Below are positions 42,209-50,126 of a DNA stretch of 64,000 nucleotides, piece by piece. Made by a program: the position numbers and the translations under genes. The stretch lies in the NCBI GenBank assembly GCA_905193225.1, contig CAJJNV010000003.1:1-64000 (forward strand). The letters are read 5' to 3'. This stretch comes from an uncultured Oscillospiraceae bacterium. GTDB taxonomy: Bacteria > Bacillota > Clostridia > Oscillospirales > Acutalibacteraceae. Position 1 is the first letter of the stretch. The number at the start of each line of letters is the position of its first letter. Under the pieces are notes generated by a model. That model searched no databases. It was not told where the DNA came from and worked only from the letters and a program-made list of their open reading frames with translations.

Positions 42209-45055
42209 TTAGGCCATAAATTTGTATGTGATGATCTTGTGGGGTCCGAGCTCTCCGGAGAGCTTTCCGTCCTTAAAGTCAACATCCGCAACAAAGTCCT
42301 CGTTAAGCTTAACCTCCTCAACCTTGGAAACGGGGAGAATTGTCGAAAGGTCGAATTTAACGGTGTCGCCGGTGGTGTTGTAGATACGGACAACGGTTCC
42401 CTTACCGTCCTCAGACTGCTTAATTGCCGAGGTCATAATGCGGTCGTCGGAAATGGTGACAAAGCTTCCGCTTACGGGGAGGGTGCCTTCCTTAACAACG
42501 CCCTTGATAGCGTTCATTGTGGTCTTGAAGGCATATGCCTTATGATAGACCTCCGCATCCTTCCAGTCGCCGGTGTGGGGATAGATGGCATATTCAAATT
42601 CCATCTTACCGATAGAATGCTGGCCGGTGTATTTGGCAAGCTCCTCGGGGATCATATCCCAGGCGGCAGTCATATATGCGCGCTGGGTGCGAAGCAGGGT
42701 CAGCTTAATTGTTCTCTGCTCGTCGTCCTGAACCTCATATTCACGAAGTCCCTTGTTGAGCAGGGCAAAGCCCTCCTTGCCGTCCGAAAGGTCGAGGAAG
42801 TTCTGCATGGGCTGGAAGGGGAAGAATTTCTCCTGGTTGTCTCCGTCCTCGGTCCACTTGATGGTTCTCTTGGCAACATCCCAAGCGCTCTCGGAAATTG
42901 CCCAGTCGGTATTTACTCCGGTGGGGAAGTTTACGCAAAGCTTGTGGTCGCGGCACTCGTTGTCAAGTACCGTCTTGATCTTAACAATGTCGCTGTCCTT
43001 CTCAAGGGTGATGTAGTAGGTGATGGGCAGCTCCTTCATCTCGGTAAGGCGCTCCTTGCTGTCGAGGGTGGCGGCGGCGGGAATCATCATGGAAAGGTCG
43101 ATCTTGAAGGTGCCTCTCTGGAGATTGGACTCCATCATGGTGATGGTGGCATGGGCACCGTGGCTTGTGACCACATAGTTGCGGGTGGGCTCGCAGCTTA
43201 CATGAGCCGAGCCGGTTTCGCCCGAATCGGTAAAGTAATGGAGGTTGTCCATAACCTTGCCGGTCTTCTTGTTGGTGATGGCAAAGGTGCCGTTGGGATG
43301 AATAACGACCTTGAGGTTTTCGTTCTCAAGCACGCCGCAGTCTCTGGCGATAAGCTTTCTGTTGTCGCCGATCTGGGGCTCGTAAACGAACTCGGGGCCG
43401 CGGAAACGCAAAGCATAGGTCGCATAACCGAAAGCGGGAACATCTACGGCAAGAAGAATTCTTCTTCTCTTGATGCGGAAGCGGTTGGCCTTGGTATCCA
43501 TTTCGCGCTCGACGCCCATGGTTATCTCGTCGCAGGAAAGCTCGGTGTATTCAAGCTTGTTTCCGTCCTTGTCGAAGATATCATAGAACTCGTCGGCCAT
43601 GCTCTGTCCGGCAATTCCGGCAAAAACCTTGCCCTTGGGAGTGCCCTTGGGGGTGTCGATGACCAGCTGAACAATTTCCTTTCTTGCAAAAGGCATTGTG
43701 TTGTAAACGGTGATAATGTGATCGGTGGGATCAAAGGTCTTGGAAGTGTCGACCTGGTTGTAAAGAGCCATTACGCTGCGGTTGGTAACCTCTTCGGCAA
43801 CGGTCTGCGCAACCGAGAAATTGTAAAGCATGTCGTCATGAGCGCGATCGACGGCGGCGCCGCAGATAGAGTCATGAGCGTGGCATTTAAGCAGATATTC
43901 CCAGGCACGGTCGATGTTGGTGCGGGGATATTCCTTGCCGTAGAAGGAGGCGAAGGAAGCAAGAGGCTCAGCCTGGTTGACAAGATAGTTTTCGCACTTG
44001 TCGTTGAGAATTTTGAGCTTTATACGGGAGGAATGGGTGGCGCCGTAGAGCGAGTTGAAGTTGCCGTATTCCATAGTGGTATAGCGAAGCTCGCCGTGAT
44101 GAACATACATATCTTCGGGCTTCATAACCTTGCGGATGGTGTCCATATAATCGTCCATCGAATCCTGAACAAACTCGATGTCGTCGCAAACCTTGTTCAT
44201 ATCGGCCATCATTTCGGGCAGGTATCTGTAAGGCTCGTCATTGTCCTCCATATTGAGGGCAAGCAGATGGTTGCCGATAGCATAAGGCATAGTCTGCTTT
44301 CTGATGTTGTCGATGCCGCGCTTCATAACCTCGGGATCGTGGATATAGTCGAAGTCCTCATGAAGAAGGGTGAATGCCTTTTCATACAGGTCCATATCCG
44401 ACATATGTACCGGCACTTCATCGATATCATAATAGTAGTTAAGATCCTTTGCGGTTTCCTTGCCCAGCACAATTGCGCTGTGAACATAGAAGAACCAGTT
44501 GGTACGCGTAACCTCGTCGAAGGTACGAAGAGTGTCAAGCTCGGAACCGTCGGAACCTATCCACTGGAACAGCGGGGTCTTGATAACGTGTTTATTGGTG
44601 CCGCGATAGAAAATAGCGGTATCGATGTCAAAGCCTCTGTAAAGCTGGGGCATCTGGGAATTCTGACCGTAGGAAGTGGCGGTGTAGCCCGACTTCATAC
44701 CGCCGCCGAATTCGGTAGCCATTTCGTGACCCTTAAGAAGGTTACGAACCAGCGATTCGGGAGCAACGGTGTTGGTCTCGGGCAGGGTATACCAGTTGAC
44801 CACCCACATTTTCTTGGCTTCGATAAGCTTCTTTATGCGTTCCTTGTTTTCGGGACGGACAGCCAGATAATCCTCAATGACTATCATACCGCCGTCGACG
44901 CAGAAGCACTTATAGGAATCCTTGGTTTCAAGGATGTTGATGATGTTATCCATAAGATCCACAAGACGAAGCTTGGACTGCTCGGCAGTATGTCTCCATT
45001 CTCTGTCCCAGTGGGTACCGCTGATAACGTGCATCGTATACTTTTTGTTACCCAT
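42209..45055 (-). CDS. GH38 alpha-mannosidase-like protein with altered active site
   Basis: 948 residues, cytoplasmic. The N-terminal GH38 catalytic region starts MHVISGTHWDREWR (zinc-binding His and Asp), followed by the middle three-helix region with CHAHDSICGAAVD (zinc His) and C-terminal beta domains. In GH38 enzymes the nucleophile Asp lies in a GYxPDxFGQxxQMPQ-like motif; here the segment reads GYTATSYGQNSQMPQL, with Thr at that place. That Asp is also a zinc ligand, so activity as a normal retaining mannosidase is doubtful. RBS AGGAGG is present. Codon use makes a long open frame on the opposite strand, which is a shadow. Confidence 0.85.
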   Translation of the reverse strand: MGNKKYTMHVISGTHWDREWRHTAEQSKLRLVDLMDNIINILETKDSYKCFCVDGGMIVIEDYLAVRPENKERIKKLIEAKKMWVVNWYTLPETNTVAPESLVRNLLKGHEMATEFGGGMKSGYTATSYGQNSQMPQLYRGFDIDTAIFYRGTNKHVIKTPLFQWIGSDGSELDTLRTFDEVTRTNWFFYVHSAIVLGKETAKDLNYYYDIDEVPVHMSDMDLYEKAFTLLHEDFDYIHDPEVMKRGIDNIRKQTMPYAIGNHLLALNMEDNDEPYRYLPEMMADMNKVCDDIEFVQDSMDDYMDTIRKVMKPEDMYVHHGELRYTTMEYGNFNSLYGATHSSRIKLKILNDKCENYLVNQAEPLASFASFYGKEYPRTNIDRAWEYLLKCHAHDSICGAAVDRAHDDMLYNFSVAQTVAEEVTNRSVMALYNQVDTSKTFDPTDHIITVYNTMPFARKEIVQLVIDTPKGTPKGKVFAGIAGQSMADEFYDIFDKDGNKLEYTELSCDEITMGVEREMDTKANRFRIKRRRILLAVDVPAFGYATYALRFRGPEFVYEPQIGDNRKLIARDCGVLENENLKVVIHPNGTFAITNKKTGKVMDNLHYFTDSGETGSAHVSCEPTRNYVVTSHGAHATITMMESNLQRGTFKIDLSMMIPAAATLDSKERLTEMKELPITYYITLEKDSDIVKIKTVLDNECRDHKLCVNFPTGVNTDWAISESAWDVAKRTIKWTEDGDNQEKFFPFQPMQNFLDLSDGKEGFALLNKGLREYEVQDDEQRTIKLTLLRTQRAYMTAAWDMIPEELAKYTGQHSIGKMEFEYAIYPHTGDWKDAEVYHKAYAFKTTMNAIKGVVKEGTLPVSGSFVTISDDRIMTSAIKQSEDGKGTVVRIYNTTGDTVKFDLSTILPVSKVEEVKLNEDFVADVDFKDGKLSGELGPHKIITYKFMA

Positions 45056-45162
45056 TTTTTATCCTCCTTTTTCGCTTTTCGCCGCGCCCTCGGGACGATT
45101 TCCCGCACGCTTGAAACGCGAAATTACCCGGAACTTGATTCCGGCGCGAAATATACAGTTGT

Positions 45163-45191
45163 ATTATAAATAATCCGAGTGTTAAAATCAA
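45163..45191 (-). promoter_or_regulatory. Promoter of the GH38-like gene
   Basis: On the minus strand TTGATT (45191-45186), 17 bases, TATAAT (45168-45163), about 100 bases before the start codon. Confidence 0.8.
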
Positions 45192-45335
45192 CCCTTTTTT
45201 ACAAAAAACTCCGCATATGTGTCCAAAAATATGTTTCAAAAATATTTCTTGAGCAGCCGCGAGATTGATTCGGCAAAGCTGTTTTTGAGGATAATTTTCC
45301 AAACAAGGGGCAAAATGCTTTGGGGAGTGTTTTTA

Positions 45336-45788
45336 ATGAACAGCTTGGGGATTTTTGAAAACGGAGAAGGTGTTTTTCCGATTCTCGCACCCGCCCTTGA
45401 AAAATACGGCGGAGCTGCATTTAAAACCGATTTTTCGCTGGACGGCCGGATTTATCCGCTCATTTTTTGCAAAAAACAAAGGCCGTCTGCGGATTTTTTC
45501 AAAAACAGATTCACCGCCGTTGCGGGAGAAAAAGACATATACCTTCTGGAACTGCTGAAGAAGCAAAAAATAAAAGTCCTGACCTGCGGGCTTTGCGAAA
45601 AAAACTCTCTGACACTTTCAAGCTTTGAAGCGGGAGAGGCATCGGTCTGCCTGACCCGCCAATACCGAAAACTTCTGCCCTGTGAATTCACCGTCCGTTT
45701 TCCCGATTCCCTTTCGGCCGAACAGCTTTTGCTTTGCGCGGCGGGGCTTCTTTTAACGGTGGGATACAAAGAGGAATTTTCCCTTTAA
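45336..45788 (+). CDS. Hypothetical protein
   Basis: 150 residues from the ATG at 45336 (GGGGAG upstream); an ATG at 45315 with AAGGGG is possible, and the frame is open to 45219. The protein starts NSLGIFENGEGVFPILAPALEK and ends with a hydrophobic LLLCAAGLLLTVG helix. No known motif was recognised; two Cys (CGLC) are present. It lies between the divergent GH38-like gene and the YhaM-type gene. Confidence 0.55.
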   Translation: MNSLGIFENGEGVFPILAPALEKYGGAAFKTDFSLDGRIYPLIFCKKQRPSADFFKNRFTAVAGEKDIYLLELLKKQKIKVLTCGLCEKNSLTLSSFEAGEASVCLTRQYRKLLPCEFTVRFPDSLSAEQLLLCAAGLLLTVGYKEEFSL

Positions 45789-46003
45789 CCGACCTGACCC
45801 GCCAAAGTCCTTCCGGCCAAAAGGTCTTATACTTGCTCCTTTTTTCATTTATCCGTTGAAATGCAGCGGTTTTTTTGGTATAATGAATTTGCTTTATTTT
45901 GAAGAATAGATTTTTGTTTGCTAAATTTCCTTTTTGCAAAAATATATTCAATCATAAACACGCAATAAAGCATCTAAACATTAAAAAAATCGGAGTGAAT
46001 GCA

Positions 46004-46993
46004 ATGACCGAGCTTGAAAAATCGGCCCAGAACGGGCAAGCCGTGGGCTTTATGCTTATAAAATCCGCCGAAAAGAAAATATCGGTTAAGGGATCGCCCT
46101 ATCTTGATTTGGTCCTTTCGGACAAGGACGGCGAGATTCCCGCAAAAATGTGGGACTATCAGGGATCTGAGAACGAATACAACGCCGGTGAAATAATAAA
46201 GGTAAAGGGCCAGATAGACAAATGGAAAAATGCCAGTCAGCTGAGGATCGAGCGCATACGTCACACCACGCCTGCCGATCAGGTGGATATGTCAACTTTA
46301 GTTGCCACCACCGACCTTGCCCCCGAGCAAATGCTGGCCGAAATAAGAGCCACCGTAGACGATTTTACCGACGAGGGCTTAAAAAAGCTGGTCACAAAGC
46401 TTCTTGACAACTGCGGCGATAAACTGCTAATCTGCTCGGCAGCGGTAAGAATGCACCACGCCATGCGGGGCGGCCTGCTCTTTCACACCCTTTCGATGCT
46501 CAGAGTCGGGAAGGCCGTCTGCTCGGTCTATCCCTTTTTGAGAAAAGAGCTTGTATACGCCGGAATTATCGTTCACGACCTTTACAAGCTTAAAGAGATA
46601 AATTACGCCGAAACAGGCCTTGCCTCGGAATACACCCCCGTGGGCGGCCTTATCGGTCACATCGTCGGCGGCGCAATCGACATCGGCCTTGTGGGAAAAG
46701 AGCTGTCAATAGATCCCGAAACGGTCATGTTGCTCGAACATATCGTTCTTTCCCACCACGAAATTCCCGAATACGGCAGTCCCATTCCCCCCATGTTCCC
46801 CGAAGCCGAAGCGGTAGCCACCATCGACCGTCTTGACGCTTCTCTTTTTGAAATGCTGGCCGCCGTCAGCGAGGTGGAAATAGGTAAAACCACCGGCAGA
46901 GTGTGGGGACTGGACCGCAAGCTTTACCGCCATCAGGATGATACAAAATACCGTCTTTGCAGCTATCAGAACGATCAAAACGACAACAACTGA
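46004..46993 (+). CDS. YhaM-type 3'-5' exoribonuclease (OB fold plus HD domain)
   Basis: About 329 residues from the ATG at 46004, chosen for the GGAGTGA just upstream; the frame is open to 45899 but that part is not conserved-looking. An N-terminal OB fold (about 15-95, KGSPYLDLVLSDKDGEIPAKMWD) and an HD metal-phosphohydrolase domain: HHAMRGGLLFHTLSM, IVHDLYKLKEI, HIVLSHHEIPEYGSP and DRLDA. YhaM degrades RNA and single-stranded DNA from the 3' end. A terminator follows at 47111. Confidence 0.9.
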   Translation: MTELEKSAQNGQAVGFMLIKSAEKKISVKGSPYLDLVLSDKDGEIPAKMWDYQGSENEYNAGEIIKVKGQIDKWKNASQLRIERIRHTTPADQVDMSTLVATTDLAPEQMLAEIRATVDDFTDEGLKKLVTKLLDNCGDKLLICSAAVRMHHAMRGGLLFHTLSMLRVGKAVCSVYPFLRKELVYAGIIVHDLYKLKEINYAETGLASEYTPVGGLIGHIVGGAIDIGLVGKELSIDPETVMLLEHIVLSHHEIPEYGSPIPPMFPEAEAVATIDRLDASLFEMLAAVSEVEIGKTTGRVWGLDRKLYRHQDDTKYRLCSYQNDQNDNN

Positions 46994-47110
46994 AATCCCG
47001 CCGAAAAAAGGTTGCCAAAAAAACGATTTGCAACGAGACTGTCTGCAAAGAGGCAGTTCAAGGCAACAATGCAGCGCAAATCAAATCATTTTGAAATTTA
47101 AGCAATATAA

Positions 47111-47143
47111 AAACCGCCGAAAAAACGGCGGTTTGATTTTTTT
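47111..47143 (+). terminator. Intrinsic terminator after the YhaM-type gene
   Basis: AAACCGCCG (47111-47119) pairs with CGGCGGTTT (47126-47134), followed by a T-rich tail. Confidence 0.88.
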
Positions 47144-47147
47144 GTTG

Positions 47148-47181
47148 TTAAGCAGCAGGCGATCAAGCCGCGTTTGCTTAA
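47148..47181. repeat. TTAAGCA-type palindromic repeat, copy C
   Basis: Arms TTAAGCA and TGCTTAA enclose GCAGGCGATCAAGCCGCGTT. It lies directly after the terminator of the YhaM-type gene and shares TTAAGCARCAGGC with copies A and B. Confidence 0.5.
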
Positions 47182-47290
47182 GCTTTCAAATTATACGACA
47201 AAATATCTTCTCAGCCAAAACGCGCAGCTTTCAATCGTCTGCTAAAGCAGCACTCACAAAAGCCCCATTTAAAAGACAGCCGGCACGGTA

Positions 47291-47695
47291 TCAGTCGATG
47301 GGATTGACAATATTTCTCCAGTCCATATCTCCACGTTCAAGTCCGTGTATAAGCACCTCGGCCGTGGCAATGTTGGTAGCCACGGGGACGTTGTGAACAT
47401 CGCAAAGACGGAGAAGGTTGGCATCGTTAGGCTCAAAATCTCCCTTGGTGAGCGGATCGCGGAAAAAGAGCAAAAGATCTATTTCATCGCAGCCGATGCG
47501 GGAGGCTATCTGTTGGTCGCCGCCCTGAGCACCGCTGAGATATTTCTGTATCTTAAGGCCGGTAGCTTCGGAAATGAGCTTTCCGGTGGTTGCGGTGGCA
47601 CATAGACTGTGGCGGTTAAGTATGCCGCAATAGGCAATGCAAAACTGCACCATAAGCTCCTTTTTTGAATCATGTGCGATTAAAGCTATATGCAT
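47291..47695 (-). CDS. mgsA: Methylglyoxal synthase
   Basis: 134 residues, the usual length. Motifs are IALIAHDSKKELM at the start, TATTGKLI, LSGAQGGDQQIASRI (catalytic Asp in GGDQQI, near residue 62), FRDPL and NVPVATNIATAE. The enzyme converts dihydroxyacetone phosphate to methylglyoxal and phosphate and relieves sugar-phosphate overload. GAGAGGAAAG precedes the ATG. Transcription probably starts near 47866, leaving a leader of about 170 bases with two hairpins. Confidence 0.95.
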   Translation of the reverse strand: MHIALIAHDSKKELMVQFCIAYCGILNRHSLCATATTGKLISEATGLKIQKYLSGAQGGDQQIASRIGCDEIDLLLFFRDPLTKGDFEPNDANLLRLCDVHNVPVATNIATAEVLIHGLERGDMDWRNIVNPID

Positions 47696-47723
47696 AATAC
47701 TCTTTCCTCTCTTTTTTATAGAC

Positions 47724-47746
47724 AGCGGGTCATACCCGCTTTTTTT
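47724..47746 (+). terminator. Plus-strand terminator inside the mgsA leader
   Basis: AGCGGGT-CAT-ACCCGCT followed by six T works as an intrinsic terminator on the plus strand, against the direction of mgsA. On the minus strand the same hairpin lies in the mgsA leader without a U run. Confidence 0.6.
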
Positions 47747-47872
47747 AAGGCAGACAGTTTAATTTTCTTTTTTGGAAATACTTCTTTTCTTCGGAAAGAA
47801 GTTCCTTGTGCCCAAATCATCGATTCAACGGAAATTTAGCACAATTTCACAAATTAACGCTCTTTTAAACTG

Positions 47873-47901
47873 ATTTTATCACAAAAAATACAGTATGTCA
47901 A
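47873..47901 (-). promoter_or_regulatory. Promoter of mgsA
   Basis: On the minus strand TTGACA (47901-47896), 17 bases, TAAAAT (47878-47873). Confidence 0.75.
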
Positions 47902-47993
47902 TCTCTAAAACATTTATTTAAGAATATTTTCAGAAACAAAAAGCTTTTTACAATTCGGTACAACGGGAGTGTTTGCGGTTTTTATTTTCTTTT

Positions 47994-48112
47994 TTGACAA
48001 ATTACAATTGCCGTATTATATCTTTTGTGTATATTGTACACAATCAATTTGTATTTTTGTACAACATTTACTGGCAAATATTGTTGACACAGCAGCAAGA
48101 ATAAGTTACACT
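47994..48112 (+). promoter_or_regulatory. Tandem promoters and TGTACAA motifs before the secreted protease gene
   Basis: Promoter 1 is TTGACA (47994-47999), 17 bases, TATATC (48017-48022). Promoter 2 is TTGACA (48084-48089), 17 bases, TACACT (48107-48112). Between them lies the inverted repeat TTGTGTA/TACACAA (48024-48042), and TTGTACA-like heptamers recur near 48034 and 48058, with a GTACAAC near 47958. These are candidate operators. The rest of the 47696-48196 gap belongs to the mgsA leader. Confidence 0.6.
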
Positions 48113-48196
48113 ACAATTAGAAATCACAGGGAGGTTTTTCCGATGGGTCGATACACTTTTTAGCTCATTTTAATCGAACAAAAAAAGGAGATACAT

Positions 48197-50101
48197 ATGA
48201 AAAAGCTTTTTTCACTGCTCATTTGCGCCGTGCTTATTCTCGGCATGACGTTTTTCACTGTTCCGGCAAACGCAATAGAGATCGACGCTCCCGCCATAGG
48301 CACCATAACCTCTATGGAGAATATGATGAAAATGGCCGAAAGCTATGTTTCCCCCACCGGCCTTTACCAAGGCGACAAAAAGTATTGTTACCTTGCGCTT
48401 TTCAAAGCAGCCGCAAACGGCATAACAAAATTCAGCGGAGACTTTATGTATAACAGTGCCTTAACAATGGTTGAATGTACCCCTTCAAAGGCAATGATAG
48501 ACTTAAAAAGGTCAAACGATTTTTCCTTTGGCAGTCCAAGCGGAAGCAGTCAAAAAATGTTTGATTTTTCTACCAACGACTCGATTTCCGCTCCGGCTGT
48601 GGGCACGGATTTGTTTGAATTTCATCTTCAAGGCGACACATATATCAATCCTCAGACATTTAATACAAGCTATTCCATCACATACGGCGGCCAATCAAAA
48701 ATGGACACCGGGCTGACCCTCAAAAAGGTGCTTATGGGAGACGTCAACGGAGACCGAGCGGTATCCGAAACCGACGCAATGATTATAATGCAGGCAGCCG
48801 GCGGCAAAACAACCATTACCGGGGATAACTCCCTTGCAGCCGACGTTAACCGCGACGGAGAGGTTAACGCTTCGGACGCGCTGGCCGTTTTGCAATACTC
48901 CACAAGCAAGCTGACCAGCTTTTGGAATCACGGTTATAATTCGACCGAAGAAAATGAAAACATCACATCGGGCAAAATATACCGTATGTTCTGCTATGAT
49001 ACCGGCAAGAATCTTAAAATTCCCGCAACGGGAGGGGCCGTCCTTTCGGATTACGAAAGAACAAACAACGACTATAAATTCAAATTCATCTACCTCGGCA
49101 ACGGGCTTTATAAAATAGCCAAAAAGGCCGACGGCACCTCGGTGCTGACCGCCGGCACAGGTAGTAATGTAAGCTTTGCCACATACAACAGCTCAAACGC
49201 CGGTCAGAAGTGGTATGTCAATTCAAAAAACGGAGAAGATTTTTACCTATGTCCCCTCAACGCAAAGAACACATTTTTAACCTCGTCCGGCACAACCTCT
49301 GCTGAGTACGGATACAATGCCATCGGCGGGCTTTGGAGGATATACGGCGCCGAGGTCACAATATATAATTATTATGACACAGGTATGCTGACAAGGTGGA
49401 GCTGTACCGAACAACAAATGGAAGACTTCATAAATGCCCGTACCGATGAAGCAATAGAATATTTTAAATACCTTGGTGTAGACGCAAAAAGAGGCACCAC
49501 CAAACATGTTCAGAGCTCGGCAGACACTTGCACAGGCGCTTCGACAAATGAGCAGTTAAACAGAATGTGTACGCACGACAGCAAACATAAAGACAACCAT
49601 AATCTTTTTATTGACTTTTTCGACAAGAATTGCAAATCGCTTTCAGCTTCCAATCCGTTCATTCCGATTTTTTGGACAGGTCACTTTACATGGGATCCCC
49701 CAGCCGAAGGAGAAACATACGATGTAAACAAACGGGTTACCAACGGAGGCTTCTCTTGGGGTGTATACAAAAAGGCTGACGGAATTATAATGCTTAACAA
49801 CGGAAACGACGGAACAATCGAAACTTCTTTTTCAGAAAGTGCCCTCAAAAGAATAAGGCACACCGTTCATCACGAACTGGGTCATGCTATTGCAGGACTT
49901 CCCGACAGTTATTGCAAAAACAACTACACAAAAGGTGTTGATTGCGGACGAGAAACCTGCTATTTCCACCATCCCGAATCCGACAGATTAGAAAACTGTA
50001 TCATGGCTAAACAATTTGATATTACTAAAGTGTCCTATAGTGAATATCTTTGTCCAAAATGCAAATCCGACGCTATAATAAATATTGATAATAAGAACTG
50101 A
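48197..50101 (+). CDS. Secreted dockerin-containing putative zinc metallopeptidase
   Basis: 634 residues with an AAGGAG site. Order: signal peptide (about 1-26, cut after ANA), an N-terminal beta domain (about 30-175), a type I dockerin-like pair of EF-hand repeats (DVNGDRAVSETDAMIIMQ and DVNRDGEVNASDALAVLQ, about 180-235), a ricin-like beta-trefoil region (about 250-375), and a peptidase region with HHELGHAIAGLPDSY (HExxH at residues 559-563). That motif is close to M6-type HELGHxxGLPDxY with one extra residue. A Cys-rich tail (CGRETC, CPKCK) follows and may bind zinc. A dockerin in the middle of the chain is unusual. Substrate unknown, probably host or dietary glycoprotein. Confidence 0.75.
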   Translation: MKKLFSLLICAVLILGMTFFTVPANAIEIDAPAIGTITSMENMMKMAESYVSPTGLYQGDKKYCYLALFKAAANGITKFSGDFMYNSALTMVECTPSKAMIDLKRSNDFSFGSPSGSSQKMFDFSTNDSISAPAVGTDLFEFHLQGDTYINPQTFNTSYSITYGGQSKMDTGLTLKKVLMGDVNGDRAVSETDAMIIMQAAGGKTTITGDNSLAADVNRDGEVNASDALAVLQYSTSKLTSFWNHGYNSTEENENITSGKIYRMFCYDTGKNLKIPATGGAVLSDYERTNNDYKFKFIYLGNGLYKIAKKADGTSVLTAGTGSNVSFATYNSSNAGQKWYVNSKNGEDFYLCPLNAKNTFLTSSGTTSAEYGYNAIGGLWRIYGAEVTIYNYYDTGMLTRWSCTEQQMEDFINARTDEAIEYFKYLGVDAKRGTTKHVQSSADTCTGASTNEQLNRMCTHDSKHKDNHNLFIDFFDKNCKSLSASNPFIPIFWTGHFTWDPPAEGETYDVNKRVTNGGFSWGVYKKADGIIMLNNGNDGTIETSFSESALKRIRHTVHHELGHAIAGLPDSYCKNNYTKGVDCGRETCYFHHPESDRLENCIMAKQFDITKVSYSEYLCPKCKSDAIINIDNKN

Positions 50102-50126
50102 CATTTGAGAAAGAGAGTGATCAGCT

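Noticed and set aside
42239..45169. 976-residue open frame on the plus strand, opposite the GH38-like gene
   Set aside because: It mirrors the whole GH38-like coding region and has no recognisable domain; skewed third-position use in the real gene removes stops on the other strand.
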